Shown piece by piece: positions 26,737-35,415 of a DNA stretch of 64,000 nucleotides. The DNA comes from Melghirimyces profundicolus (GTDB lineage Bacteria; Bacillota; Bacilli; Thermoactinomycetales; DSM-45169), in the NCBI RefSeq assembly GCF_003054245.1, contig NZ_QBKR01000009.1, positions 1 through 64,000 of the forward strand. Direction: 5' to 3'. Each line of letters begins with the position of its first letter. Within the stretch, counting starts at the first letter, position 1. A model generated the notes under the pieces. The model was not told the origin of the DNA. It did no database searches and was given only the letters and a program-made list of their open reading frames with translations. The position numbers and the translations under genes were made by a program.

Positions 26737-27297
26737 TCAACGCAGAAGATAATATTTGACAAGTGCGAGGCATTCCCGCGTCTTATGATAAGAGATCCGC
26801 AGGCTCCCGCTCTTAAAGGGAGCCGGAGTGACCGGAACTCCCGCTCTCTTGGCGTACCTTGCCGCCCGGTACATATGGAAATCGTGGGTGATCAGGTAGA
26901 CATCCCGGATTCCGTGACGGCGAAGGATCTCACGGGTATTCGACAGGTTTTCCGAGGTATCCGTCGAGCGGTCTTCCAGGAGGAGAGCTTTTTCCGGGAC
27001 CCCCTGCGCCGTCAGCCAGTCTTTCATCACTTGCGCTTCGACGGCTTTTTTTCCGGGAGCGCCACCGGACAGAATCAGACGGGGAGCGAGCCCTTCCCGA
27101 TGCATCTTGAGAGCCTGATCCAGCCGTTCGGTCAACGCGGGGCCGGGTTGCCCGTTTTTCAGAGAGGCCCCGAGTACGATGGCCCCTTCCCTTCGCACCG
27201 GTTGACAGGTCTTTCCGTCATAACTGGAGACGAGACGCCACATCCCGAACCAGCCGATCCCGGCCACCGCTCCGGCCGGGACGATCCACTCGATCAT
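26737..27297 (-). CDS. YdcF/SanA family (DUF218) protein
   Basis: This 186-aa protein starts with a hydrophobic stretch (about residues 3-25: WIVPAGAVAGIGWFGMW) that may anchor it in the membrane. A DUF218 domain follows, with AIVLGASLKNGQPGPALTERLDQA, LILSGG, STDTSENLSNTREIL and YLITHDFHMYRAARYA. These are the family's conserved segments (ElyC/SanA/YdcF). Members take part in envelope integrity; the enzymatic activity is not settled. It is convergent with the TatD gene and backed by MITE copy B. Confidence 0.86.
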   Translation of the reverse strand: MIEWIVPAGAVAGIGWFGMWRLVSSYDGKTCQPVRREGAIVLGASLKNGQPGPALTERLDQALKMHREGLAPRLILSGGAPGKKAVEAQVMKDWLTAQGVPEKALLLEDRSTDTSENLSNTREILRRHGIRDVYLITHDFHMYRAARYAKRAGVPVTPAPFKSGSLRISYHKTRECLALVKYYLLR

Positions 27298-27322
27298 CCT
27301 GCGGGCCCCCTTCTCTTCTTAG

Positions 27323-27532
27323 ATGTATTGTGAAAAAGTGAGCGGCGGCATTTACCCGAAGCCGCTCCGGTTGTACTCACAGAGCACAAGTCTCGCCTGG
27401 GTCGCTTGCTCCCCGGTCCTCGCTATGCTGTCCTGCAGGGATAGATGCACTCTCCGCCGGGCAGGACAGTAAAGTCGCTGTTTCGGGTAAACGCTTCCCT
27501 TCTTCTGGGCCTGACAATCAATCACAACGCTT
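27323..27532 (+). mobile_element. MITE-like repeat, copy B (internally deleted)
   Basis: At 210 bases this is the shortest copy, with ATGTATTGTGA at the left and TCACAACGCTT at the right end. About 90 bases in the middle, present in copies A and C, are absent; the deletion joins the two CTGTCCTGC/GCAGGACAG arms. The flanks are TTAG (left) and CTAT (right), so no target duplication remains. Confidence 0.82.
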
Positions 27533-27658
27533 CTATAATCGCAAGTGGGGTGACTTCCCGGAGACCCTGTTCATTGTAAGCCGGGTTCGCCGGGGGGACA
27601 AGACTTTCACCCGATGCTTTCCTCTTCAAACCCATTTGATTGGATCGGAGAAAGGTGG

Positions 27659-27853
27659 ATGGGGTTGAAAACACAACGTCGTTGGACGCTGGCCATCCTC
27701 GGCGTCCTGATCGTTTCCGCTTATGTTGTTCCTTATGTGTTTCTTTCCCGGATTGAATCCTGGTACGGAAGCTTTCTGTTTTGGATTCTTTTTTCTCTGG
27801 CGTCCATTTTGGTCATTTCCCGGATCGCCTGTCAATGGAGGGATCCCGAATGA
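27659..27853 (+). CDS. Small membrane protein paired with a sodium/solute symporter (DUF3311-like)
   Basis: This 64-aa protein has two hydrophobic helices (WTLAILGVLIVSAYVVPYVF and FLFWILFSLASILVIS). Its stop codon overlaps the symporter start by ATGA. Such small two-helix proteins (DUF3311-type) commonly precede sodium/solute symporter genes and are thought to be accessory subunits. I chose ATG 27659, which has GGAGAAAGGTGG upstream; ATG 27614 would add 15 residues but lacks a site. Confidence 0.72.
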   Translation: MGLKTQRRWTLAILGVLIVSAYVVPYVFLSRIESWYGSFLFWILFSLASILVISRIACQWRDPE

Positions 27854-29325
27854 GTGCGGCACTGGTGGTGTGGGGGCTGGGTCTGTATATCCTTTTTGCC
27901 CTTGTGATTGCCTTTCTTGCCAGGAGCGGGAAAGCCGCCTCCCTCTCCGATTACTTTCTGGCGGGTCGGTCCCTCGGCGGTGTGGTGTCGGCATTGAGTT
28001 ACAGTGCCACCACCTACAGCGCGTTCATGTTGGTGGGGTTGGCCGGATTGACTTATCGGGGCGGGGTGGGGGCACTCGGGTTTGAGCTTGTCTACCTTTC
28101 CGGGATGGTGCTGGTCGCTTTTTTCGGGCCCCGATTTTGGCTGGTCGGAAAGAAGTTCGGATACGTCACCCCGCCGGAAATGCTGGGAGACCGGTACGGC
28201 AGCCGGGGGGTGGCCGTGATCGCCGCTTTGGCCAGTTGTCTCTTTCTCATTCCATACTGCGCGGTCCAACTGGCGGGAGTGGGATACCTCCTGGAGGGCA
28301 TGACCGGCGGGGCGGTCTCCTTCACCGCAGGAGCGGTTTTGGCCACGGTCCTGGCGGTACTGTTGGCCTGGATCGCGGGTATGCGCTCCGTCGCATGGAC
28401 CGATGCCTTTCAGTCTCTGGTGATGATTCTCACCGCCACGGCGGTCGTCCTGGTGGTGGTGAGTGAACTGGGGGGGTTCGGAGGGCTTTTTTCCCGTCTG
28501 GAAGCCGAAAAGCCGGAGTTGCTTACCGTCCCGGGAAACGGATTTTTCAGCTTTTCCACCTTTGTGGGACTGACGCTCCCATGGTTCTTTTTCAGTATTT
28601 CCAATCCCCAGGTGAGTCAGCGTCTCTTTATGCCGAAGAGCCTTGTGGAAATGCGCCGGATGCTCATCATCTTTCTCGGCTTCGGGTTGGTGTACACGCT
28701 GGTTTCGGTCCTGTGGGGATTTTCGGCGGCCGTCCGGTTTCCCTCGCTGGCCTCCCCCGACCTGGCCACCCCGACGCTGCTTTCCTCCGGATGGGTGCCG
28801 CCACTCTTGGGTGTGATCGTCATGGTGGGAATCATGGCCGCGGCCATTTCCACGGTGGACTCGATTCTGTTGACTCTGTCGTCCATCGTAGCGAGGGACT
28901 TGTACGGTTCGATGGGGAAAGAGAGGGATCCGGCCCGGCAGCTTCGGGCCGGACTTTGGGTCATCCCCCTGATCGCCCTTCTTTCGTATCTGTTTGCCAG
29001 CCTGAAACTGAATCTGATCGCGGTGTTGGCGGTCTCGTCTTCGGCCGGATTGCTGGTGATGGTCCCCTCGGTGTTGGGAGCTTTTTTCTGGAAACGGGGG
29101 ACTTCCGCGGGAGTGCTGGCCAGCATCCTCGGAGGCGGCATCACCGTCATATGGTTGGAATGGACCCAGACCCGTTGGTTCGGGCAGGCGTCCGGGGTCT
29201 GGGGGCTGGCCTTCTCCCTGCTTCTGTTCGTGGGGGTCAGTCTGCTGACAAAGCCGGCGGAAGAACCCGCCGACCGGTTTCTCGGATACCTCCGGGGGGC
29301 CTTGAAAGAGAGGAACATCTGGTGA
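27850..29325 (+). CDS. Sodium/solute symporter (SSS family)
   Basis: This 491-aa membrane protein has about 13 helices. SSS-family features include LSDYFLAGRSLGGVVSALSYSATTYSAFM, GYVTPPEMLGDRYGS, WTDAFQSLVMI and the sodium-site region MAAAISTVDSILLTLSSI. The family covers pantothenate, proline and organic-acid symporters. The pairing with a small upstream subunit and the sequence of TM1-3 fit a pantothenate or organic-acid carrier, but the substrate is unknown. Start ATG 27850 has GGAGGGAT upstream and overlaps the previous gene. Confidence 0.88.
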   Translation: MSAALVVWGLGLYILFALVIAFLARSGKAASLSDYFLAGRSLGGVVSALSYSATTYSAFMLVGLAGLTYRGGVGALGFELVYLSGMVLVAFFGPRFWLVGKKFGYVTPPEMLGDRYGSRGVAVIAALASCLFLIPYCAVQLAGVGYLLEGMTGGAVSFTAGAVLATVLAVLLAWIAGMRSVAWTDAFQSLVMILTATAVVLVVVSELGGFGGLFSRLEAEKPELLTVPGNGFFSFSTFVGLTLPWFFFSISNPQVSQRLFMPKSLVEMRRMLIIFLGFGLVYTLVSVLWGFSAAVRFPSLASPDLATPTLLSSGWVPPLLGVIVMVGIMAAAISTVDSILLTLSSIVARDLYGSMGKERDPARQLRAGLWVIPLIALLSYLFASLKLNLIAVLAVSSSAGLLVMVPSVLGAFFWKRGTSAGVLASILGGGITVIWLEWTQTRWFGQASGVWGLAFSLLLFVGVSLLTKPAEEPADRFLGYLRGALKERNIW

Positions 29326-29330
29326 AGGAG

Positions 29331-29357
29331 GGCCATCCCGCAAAGGGTGGCCTTTTT
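29331..29357 (+). terminator. Terminator after the symporter gene
   Basis: GGCCATCCC pairs with GGGTGGCC (29345-29352) with one bulge, followed by TTTTT. Confidence 0.75.
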
Positions 29358-29857
29358 GGTTGAATGGTCCAGTGTGTGGGGGCTTGTCATTCCATCTTTT
29401 ATATTAGCGTTGGGTGCTGTACTTCTGGTTTTCGGTACCGGACTTCCATTTTTTCGTTGCAGGAGGCTCCTTGGTTTGGAACCGTCTTGCGAGGCCTGGA
29501 CAGGGGAGAGTGAGAGGAAATGGTTAGGTTTTGAAAAGGGATGGGTTCGGACTCATTTTCTTCGTATGAACGGGATGTCAGACGGTGCAAGGATCGTGGG
29601 TACAATCGCCCCAAAATCAAGCGGGTTGTTTTGATGCTCTTTCCAACTTGAAAGGCCATTATTCAGAGTTGGGTGGGTTGTTCCAAAAAGTCTTTAAAGG
29701 ACCGGTTTTTTTGAGACGTCCCGGAATGTCCTTTTTGTGAAGGGATTTATACAAAAGGAGAGAAAAATAACACCATTGAGCTGATTCCGCACCAACTGAC
29801 GGCGAAACCATGACATGGTATGATGACAGAGAACGCTTTCATTGGGAGGGGATCATC
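29358..29857. other. Gene-free stretch before the quinone reductase
   Basis: These 500 bases hold frames that look random in composition. I see no RNA gene or repeat. The ribosome site of the next gene lies at its right end. Confidence 0.4.
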
Positions 29858-30853
29858 TTGAGCGATCGTTTTCGCGCACTGGTGGTGGACAAGACGGAGG
29901 AATCCTTTGCCGTTGATGTGAAAGAGCGGACCCTGGAGGATCTTCACCCGGGGGAGGTGGTGATCCGTGTCGCCTGGTCCGGAGTGAACTACAAGGACGG
30001 CCTCGCCGCGACCCCCAAGGGGCGGATCGCCGAAACCTACCCCCTGATCCCGGGGATCGACCTGGCTGGAACGGTGGTCCGCTCCGGGGACACCCGCTTT
30101 AAAGAAGGGGATGAAGTCATCGTGGCCAGCGCCGAACTGGGGGTTTCCCATCACGGCGGTTTCAGCGAAATGGCCCGGGTCCCCGGGGATTGGATCATTC
30201 CCCTGCCCGAAGGACTCACCCTGAAGGAGGCCATGGTCTTCGGCACCGCCGGATTCACCGCGGCCATGTCGATTCAGCGGATGGAAGAGAACGGTCTCCG
30301 GCCGGAGGCGGGTCCCGTCGTGGTGGCCGGGGCCACCGGTGGCGTGGGGAGCACCGCCGTCGCCATGTTGGCCAAGCGGGGCTATACGGTGGTCGCCGGT
30401 ACGGGGAAAACCTCGGAGCACGACTATCTCCGCAAACTGGGGGCGGCGGAAATTCTGGACCGGGAAGAACTGACCGGGGCGGAACGTCCTCTCCAAAAAT
30501 CCCGGTGGGCCGGGGCGGTGGACCCCGTCGGGGGTGAGACCCTTTCGTATCTCCTCAGCACGATGAAATTCGGGGGCTCCGTCGCCTTGAGCGGCCTGGC
30601 CGGGGGACCCCAATTCTCCTCCACCGTTTTTCCTTTCATTTTGCGGGGGGTGAATCTCCTCGGCATCGACTCCGCCCACATTTCCAACGGGTACCGGAGA
30701 AAGGTCTGGAACCGTCTGGCCACGGATCTGAAGCCGGAAGGGCTTCTCGATTTGATCGGCGCGGATGAGATTACTCTGGACGAGCTTCCCGACACCCTGT
30801 CCGCGATCCTGAAAGGCGAGGTCCGGGGCAGGAGACTGGTGAAACTGATCTGA
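29858..30853 (+). CDS. YhdH/YhfP-family NAD(P)H-dependent quinone or acryloyl-CoA reductase
   Basis: This 331-aa MDR-superfamily oxidoreductase starts with TTG 29858 behind GGGAGGGG; the frame is open 48 bases further upstream. The family start (FRALVVDKTEESF), GVNYKDGLAATPKGRIA, PLIPGIDLAGTVV and VVVAGATGGVGSTAVAMLA (NADPH motif) match YhdH/YhfP/AcuI. AcuI reduces acryloyl-CoA, and relatives reduce quinones. No zinc ligands are present, as expected. The gene is monocistronic with a terminator. Confidence 0.9.
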   Translation: MSDRFRALVVDKTEESFAVDVKERTLEDLHPGEVVIRVAWSGVNYKDGLAATPKGRIAETYPLIPGIDLAGTVVRSGDTRFKEGDEVIVASAELGVSHHGGFSEMARVPGDWIIPLPEGLTLKEAMVFGTAGFTAAMSIQRMEENGLRPEAGPVVVAGATGGVGSTAVAMLAKRGYTVVAGTGKTSEHDYLRKLGAAEILDREELTGAERPLQKSRWAGAVDPVGGETLSYLLSTMKFGGSVALSGLAGGPQFSSTVFPFILRGVNLLGIDSAHISNGYRRKVWNRLATDLKPEGLLDLIGADEITLDELPDTLSAILKGEVRGRRLVKLI

Positions 30854-30870
30854 ACGGATCGTACAAAGAG

Positions 30871-30898
30871 AGCGCCGCCCTGAAGGGGCGGTGCTTTC
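30871..30898 (+). terminator. Terminator after the YhdH-type gene
   Basis: AGCGCCGCCC (30871-30880) pairs with GGGCGGTGCT (30886-30895) with one wobble, followed by TTT. Confidence 0.7.
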
Positions 30899-30919
30899 CC
30901 TTTGGTGGGAAATGTTTCC

Positions 30920-30947
30920 TTGTCCCCGTTCGATCTTGTGGTAAGAT
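30920..30947 (+). promoter_or_regulatory. SigmaA promoter of the FxLYD lipoprotein gene
   Basis: TTGTCC (30920-30925) and TAAGAT (30942-30947, with TG extension) are 16 bases apart. Confidence 0.5.
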
Positions 30948-31000
30948 AGAATCTGTATTCCAGAACTGGAACGAAATAGAGAGAAACAGGAGGGAGAAGT

Positions 31001-31777
31001 GTGGCAGCGAATGGCCTTGTCCGCCGGGGGATGGTGTTCCTGGCGGGCGTAACCGTTTTGGTTTCGGGGTGCTCGTCGGATGACGGGGACAGGGTCCGGG
31101 CCGAAAAGGAAGAAAAGCCGGAAGTGAAGGTGGCATCGGAACCAACCGCGTCCGAAGAGAATCTGAAGACCGAAAGCACCCCGGTCTGGAAGGCATGGAA
31201 AACATCGGACGGAAAAGTCATGGCCCATGGGGCCGCCGAAATTAAAAACAAGGGAAAAAAGCCGATCCGGTTCGATTCCGCCCGATTGAACTTCCTGGGC
31301 AAAGACGGGCGCGTTCTCGCGACGGAAGAAGTGCTGTCGGTTGTCCCCAAAGTGATCCAACCCGGTGAGTCCGCTTACGTGGGCGGAACCGTCCAAATGG
31401 AACCGGCGAAAAAACCGGAGGAACTGAGGGAAGTCACTGTCAACGCCGATTTTCATCCGACTTACCGGAAGCCGGTCAAACTGAAAACCGAGGGGCTTCA
31501 AACCACCGAAAGCGTCGGTGAGCGGAAGCTGGTAACGGGCCAGGTATCCAATCCCAACGGAGAAACGGTCAAAGATGTTTTGATCGTCACCGCCCTGAAG
31601 GATTCACGGGGGAAGTTAGTGGCCGTGGTCGGAGACTACCTGAACACCGGGATCCCGCCGGGGGGTCAGACGGGCTTCACCGCCCGGGACGACCGGTTGC
31701 CCCCCGAACTGACGGATCAAGCCACCCAGGCGGAGGCCCATGCCTATCCGCTGTTTACCGGTGAAGACAATCAATAA
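31001..31777 (+). CDS. FxLYD-domain lipoprotein
   Basis: This 258-aa secreted lipoprotein starts with GTG 31001 (ribosome site GGAGGGAG). It has a signal peptide ending in a lipobox (LVSGC, cysteine at residue 24). After a charged linker, two related beta domains follow. The first reads AHGAAEIKNKGKKPIRFDSARLNFL, and the second, VTGQVSNPNGETVKDVLIV, fits the FxLYD type seen in Bacillales lipoproteins. Function unknown; it probably sits on the outer face of the membrane. Confidence 0.78.
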   Translation: MAANGLVRRGMVFLAGVTVLVSGCSSDDGDRVRAEKEEKPEVKVASEPTASEENLKTESTPVWKAWKTSDGKVMAHGAAEIKNKGKKPIRFDSARLNFLGKDGRVLATEEVLSVVPKVIQPGESAYVGGTVQMEPAKKPEELREVTVNADFHPTYRKPVKLKTEGLQTTESVGERKLVTGQVSNPNGETVKDVLIVTALKDSRGKLVAVVGDYLNTGIPPGGQTGFTARDDRLPPELTDQATQAEAHAYPLFTGEDNQ

Positions 31778-31973
31778 AGCCGATCGTCGCAACATTGCCG
31801 AATGATCGGAATGGTGGAATCGGAAAAAAGTTGTAAGGTCAGAGGGCGCACGGGCACCGAGGGGAGCGGTCAGTAAAACGGTTTTGGGATCCTTCCGGTA
31901 GAGATACAGGACGGAGAGCCAAGGGAGCACCCATCCGGAAACATTCTTGCCTGATGGACATCTTACCCATAAC

Positions 31974-32001
31974 AAAAGCCGACGGTGATCCGTCGGCTTT
32001 T
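31974..32001. terminator. Bidirectional terminator
   Basis: AAAAGCCGACGG pairs perfectly with CCGTCGGCTTTT around TGAT. It lies between the lipoprotein gene and the convergent RraA-like gene. Confidence 0.92.
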
Positions 32002-32005
32002 CCCT

Positions 32006-32482
32006 TTACAGCGTCCCTTCCCGGGGGGAAATCACCACTCCGTCTTCGTCGGCATAGACGTAATGACCGGGTTCCCAGCGGACCCCGCCGAACTCGACGG
32101 GGACTTCCCGCTCTCCTTTGCCTTCCTTTCGGCTCTTCAGGGGCATAGGGGCGAGAGCCAGCACGCCGAGGTCCATCTCACTGAGCTCCGCCGAGTCCCG
32201 CACACAGCCGTTGATGATGACTCCGGCCAATCCCCTTGAGACGGCGATCCCGCCCAGTCGATCCCCCATCAGAGCACAATTTTTCGAACCGCCTCCATCC
32301 ACCACCAGGACGGAACCCGGGGGGATCGTCTCCAGCGCTTCCCGGACCAGCACGTTGTCCTCCAGCACCTTCACCGTGGCGATCCGACCGGAGAACCTTT
32401 GTCTTCCGCCGAAGGATTGAAAGATGGGCTGACAGATCTGCAACTCTTCATGGAAACGATCGCATAAATCCGCGGTTTTCAT
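32006..32482 (-). CDS. RraA-like protein (RNase E regulator / HMG aldolase family)
   Basis: This 158-aa protein has the RraA fold: TADLCDRF start, [37 protein letters not shown] and [11 protein letters not shown]. The family includes the E. coli RNase E inhibitor and class II 4-hydroxy-4-methyl-2-oxoglutarate/oxaloacetate aldolases. The metal-binding R-D pair (CVRD) is present, so aldolase or oxaloacetate decarboxylase activity is plausible; Firmicutes usually lack a classical RNase E. The gene is monocistronic. Confidence 0.87.
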   Translation of the reverse strand: MKTADLCDRFHEELQICQPIFQSFGGRQRFSGRIATVKVLEDNVLVREALETIPPGSVLVVDGGGSKNCALMGDRLGGIAVSRGLAGVIINGCVRDSAELSEMDLGVLALAPMPLKSRKEGKGEREVPVEFGGVRWEPGHYVYADEDGVVISPREGTL

Positions 32483-32711
32483 TTAAAACCTACCCCTTTA
32501 TCCTGTTATATAACAATATGTTAAACGATGGAGTTCAGGTGAACAACCGGGGAACCGTCATGTGAAATGAACCGGAAGAGATGGTCAAAATAAAAGCGTA
32601 ACCACAGCCATCGTAAGATCCGCCATTGAATCGTGAAACTCCGGTTCGGGAAACCGGGATCAAAAGTGGTATACTGGTGGCAACAGACTGGTGAACCAAG
32701 GTGATACGCAT

Positions 32712-33272
32712 ATGGCAAACAACCACGAGGAACGGCCCGACTACGGACCGGAGAAAAATGCGAACTACACCCCCTGGGTGGTGGGTCTGTCCATTCTCAT
32801 TTTGGCGGTTGTGACCGTGTTGTACGTGATCCCGAAAGAGGAGACCACGGGACACGAAAGTCTTTTGTTCCTGCCGCGGCTGAATGCGATCTTCAATACA
32901 TTCACCACGCTGTTCCTGCTGGCCGCTCTTTACTTCATCCGAAGGAAAAACGTCATGATGCACCGGCGGTTGATCTATGCCGCCTTCGGGACGACCTTTC
33001 TTTTCCTGATCTCTTACCTTTACTACCACGCCAACGCCCCTTCCACCAGTTACGGCGGGGAAGGGTGGCTTGCGTATGTCTACTATTTCATCCTGATCAC
33101 CCACATCGTCCTGGCGGCGGTGATCGTGCCCCTCGCCCTGATCACCTTCTTCCGGGGGATCAACATGAAGGTGGAAAAACACCGCAAGATCGCACGCTGG
33201 ACGATGCCCTTGTGGCTGTATGTCAGCGTGACCGGAGTGCTGGTGTACATCCTGATCTCGCCTTATTACTGA
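32712..33272 (+). CDS. DUF420 membrane protein (YozB/CtaM-like)
   Basis: This 186-aa protein has about five membrane helices and DUF420 features: LPRLNAIFNTFTTLFLLAALYFI, VMMHRRLIYAAF, LITHIVLAAVIVPLAL and HRKIARWTMPLWLYVSVTGV. Conserved histidines within helices suggest heme or metal contact. DUF420 proteins (CtaM in staphylococci) are needed to mature heme-copper oxidases. I chose ATG 32712 behind AAGGTGAT; a GTG at 32691 is in frame. Confidence 0.87.
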   Translation: MANNHEERPDYGPEKNANYTPWVVGLSILILAVVTVLYVIPKEETTGHESLLFLPRLNAIFNTFTTLFLLAALYFIRRKNVMMHRRLIYAAFGTTFLFLISYLYYHANAPSTSYGGEGWLAYVYYFILITHIVLAAVIVPLALITFFRGINMKVEKHRKIARWTMPLWLYVSVTGVLVYILISPYY

Positions 33273-33303
33273 ACCCGGTTCCCGGCGCCCCGGTGTGGAT
33301 CCG

Positions 33304-33324
33304 CCCGGCGCGGCCGGGTTTTTT
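33304..33324 (+). terminator. Terminator between DUF420 and LOG-family genes
   Basis: CCCGGC (33304-33309) pairs with GCCGGG (33313-33318), followed by TTTTTT. Confidence 0.8.
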
Positions 33325-33343
33325 ACATGGGAGGGCAAACGTC

Positions 33344-33895
33344 ATGAAACGAATCTGTGTTTTTGCCGGCTCCAGACCCGGGGGGCATCCGGGGTATATG
33401 GAAGCGGCGACCCGATTGGGCGAAATCCTGGCGGAAGAAGAATTGGAGCTTGTTTATGGAGGGGCCGGCGTCGGATTGATGGGACGGATCGCCGATACGG
33501 TGCTGGAGCGGGGAGGCAAAGTGACCGGTGTCATCCCATCAAGGCTCTTCGACCGGGAAGTGGCCCACACACAGGTGACAGAATTGATCGAAGTGAAGGA
33601 TCTGCACGAACGGAAAGCCAAGATGGCGGAACTCTCCGACGCCTTCATCGCCCTGCCGGGGGGCTACGGGACCCTGGAGGAAATTTTTGAAGTGGTCAGC
33701 TGGGGGCACTTAAGAATCCACCAAAAGCCGATCGGGCTCTTGAACGTTCACGGTTTCTACAATCCCTTGGTCCATATGGTGGCCAAAATCGCTCAAGCCG
33801 GGTTTATTCCGGAGCGGAGCAGGCAATTGTTGATTCCGGAAGAAGATCCCCGCACATTGGTCAGTCGGCTTCGGGAGACCGCTTCCTCCCCATAA
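33344..33895 (+). CDS. LOG-family protein (TIGR00730 Rossmann fold)
   Basis: This 183-aa protein carries the LOG signature PGGYGTLEE, plus ICVFAGSRPGG, LVYGGAGVGLMG and LHERKAKMAELSDAFIALP. Family members (YvdD, plant LONELY GUY) release free cytokinin-like bases from nucleoside monophosphates by phosphoribohydrolase action. The catalytic arginine and glutamate are within these motifs. The start ATG 33344 follows GGGAGGG after a terminator. Confidence 0.9.
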   Translation: MKRICVFAGSRPGGHPGYMEAATRLGEILAEEELELVYGGAGVGLMGRIADTVLERGGKVTGVIPSRLFDREVAHTQVTELIEVKDLHERKAKMAELSDAFIALPGGYGTLEEIFEVVSWGHLRIHQKPIGLLNVHGFYNPLVHMVAKIAQAGFIPERSRQLLIPEEDPRTLVSRLRETASSP

Positions 33896-33912
33896 GGAAC
33901 GTGGAGACAACG

Positions 33913-34490
33913 ATGGAGAAGATCAAAAAGTGGGCTTAGCGGCTGAAGCGGGAGACCGGCACCTTGGGCCGGGCCTGGCGGGATCCGCGGACTCCTTGGT
34001 ATGCCAGGGCGTTAGATGCGTTGTGAAAAAGTAAGCGGCAGTGCATTTACCAAAGCCGCTCCGGCTGCACTCACAGAGCAGCACAAGTCTCGCCTGGGTC
34101 GCTTGCGCTCCCCGGTCTCGCTATGCTGTCCTGCGGAGATGGTTGCGCTGTCCTCTCCGAATCTTCCTGCTGCGGGCAGGGGCCAACGCCTTCGGATGCA
34201 ACACAGAGAAGCTTTTGCCCCTGAACGCCCTTGCCGGCTGATTCTCCGCTGGGCAGGACAGCAAAGTCGCTATTTTGGGTAAACGCTTCCCCTTTTCTCG
34301 AAACGAACATGAAATCACAACGCTTTTAGTGGCTGTTATAGTGGCTTATTGAGTCCCATCGACCTGGTTCCCGACTTCATTCCCGTGTTGGGCCACCTGG
34401 ACGATGTGATTCTTCTTCCCCGGCATCCCCCTGTCTCTGCGTCTGATCCCGAAAGAGTCATCCGGGAGGCACGGGAGGAGGGGAGCGCAT
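33913..34490 (+). pseudogene. DUF1232 (YkvA-like) gene, split by MITE copy C
   Basis: The N-terminal part (33913-34015) reads MEKIKKWA, an amber stop, then RLKRETGTLGRAWRDPRTPW and YARAL. The repeat then intervenes, and after 34330 the same gene resumes with VAVIVAY and, in a shifted frame, [20 protein letters not shown]. That segment is the DUF1232 core. Removing the element and one TTAG rejoins the frame as GCG-TTA-GTG-GCT (ALVA). Besides the insertion there are a nonsense codon and at least two indels, so the gene is dead. Confidence 0.82.
34016..34325 (+). mobile_element. MITE-like repeat, copy C (complete, with target duplication)
   Basis: This 310-base complete copy runs from ATGCGTTGTGA to TCACAACGCTT (11-bp inverted ends with one mismatch). 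TTAG flanks both sides (34012-34015 and 34326-34329), a 4-bp target duplication. It interrupts a DUF1232 gene. The interior holds the CTGTCCTGC/GCAGGACAG inverted repeat and other stems, and no transposase. The TTAG duplication fits the YTAR preference of IS5-group elements, so an IS5-like transposase may have moved it (inference). Confidence 0.88.
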
Positions 34491-34596
34491 GGAGATCGAA
34501 AGGCGCGGATGTCGCATCTTCGGTCTGATTGTCCTCACCTTGTGGGGATGGGCCGGGGTTTGGGCGGTTTGGATACGGATCCGCCGGTGGGGTTGA
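34489..34596 (+). CDS. 35-aa Trp-rich single-span membrane peptide
   Basis: The peptide begins [20 protein letters not shown] and ends in a basic tail (WIRIRRWG). It has one Trp-rich hydrophobic helix and a good ribosome site (GGGAGGAGGGG). It sits directly behind the DUF1232 remnant and in front of the NRDE gene. It could be a genuine small membrane protein or the relic of a partner of the dead gene. I recognise no family. Confidence 0.4.
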   Translation: MEIERRGCRIFGLIVLTLWGWAGVWAVWIRIRRWG

Positions 34597-34635
34597 GGAG
34601 TTTACGACAGCAAACGGAAAACGGAGGAGTGCCCC

Positions 34636-35397
34636 ATGTGTCTGATTTTGCTTGCATTGCGGGTCCGTCCGGAGATCCCCCTGATTGTGGCTGCCAACCG
34701 GGACGAATTTCTGGACCGGCCGACGGACCCGGCCCGTTTCTGGCCGGATGCGCCCCGGATATTGGCGGGACGGGACCGGGTTGGGGGAGGCACCTGGCTG
34801 GGAGTGACCCGGGAAGGACGGTTTGCCGCGCTCACCAACTACCGGGACCCGTCGGAACCAAGGTCGGGAAAGGAATCCCGGGGCCGTCTGGTCCGGGACT
34901 ATCTGGCGGATGACTTTCTTCCCGTGGAGTATCTGAGGAGGGTGGCGGAAGAGAGGGACCGTTACCCGGGATTCAATCTTCTCGTGGGAAACCCGGGGGA
35001 GCTTTGGTACTATTCCAACCGGGCAGACTGGATCACCCCGGTGAAACCGGGGATTCACGGAGTGAGCAATGCTTTCTTGAACACCCCCTGGACCAAGGTG
35101 GTCCGGGGCAAGCAGGGGTTGTCCGATGGTTTGAATGGGCGGCTTCGGGACTGTCTCTTCGATGTTTTGGCCGACTCCGAGCCGGCCCCCGACGGGGAGC
35201 TCCCGGATACCGGGGTTGGATTGGAACTGGAACGGGGGCTCTCTCCCGTCAGAATCGACCTTCCCGGTTACGGAACGCGGTCCTCCACGGTCCTGACGGT
35301 GAAGAATGACGGGGAAGTGACCTTTGTGGAACGTACCTTTTCCGGAGATCAGGTGGTCGAGTCTTCCTTCCGGTTTTTCATCGAGGACGAAAAATAA
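34636..35397 (+). CDS. NRDE-family (TANGO2-like) protein
   Basis: This 253-aa protein has the family's N-terminal MCLILLAL start and the name-giving NRDEF motif (VAANRDEFLDRPTDPARFW), then GGGTWLGVTREGRFAALTNYRDP and HGVSNAFLNTPWTKV. Cys2 would be the N-terminal nucleophile after methionine removal, as in other Ntn-like hydrolases. The cellular role is unclear; human TANGO2 affects lipid and heme handling. Monocistronic; ribosome site GGAGGAG. Confidence 0.9.
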   Translation: MCLILLALRVRPEIPLIVAANRDEFLDRPTDPARFWPDAPRILAGRDRVGGGTWLGVTREGRFAALTNYRDPSEPRSGKESRGRLVRDYLADDFLPVEYLRRVAEERDRYPGFNLLVGNPGELWYYSNRADWITPVKPGIHGVSNAFLNTPWTKVVRGKQGLSDGLNGRLRDCLFDVLADSEPAPDGELPDTGVGLELERGLSPVRIDLPGYGTRSSTVLTVKNDGEVTFVERTFSGDQVVESSFRFFIEDEK

Positions 35398-35415
35398 AGG
35401 ACCGATCCGACGGGG

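Noticed and set aside
29747-31501. A 584-codon minus-strand frame
   Set aside because: It covers the YhdH-type gene and the lipoprotein gene in antisense; both have good ribosome sites and domain motifs.
34336-35058. A 240-codon minus-strand frame
   Set aside because: It is antisense to the DUF1232 remnant and the start of the NRDE gene, with Pro/Arg-rich shadow composition.
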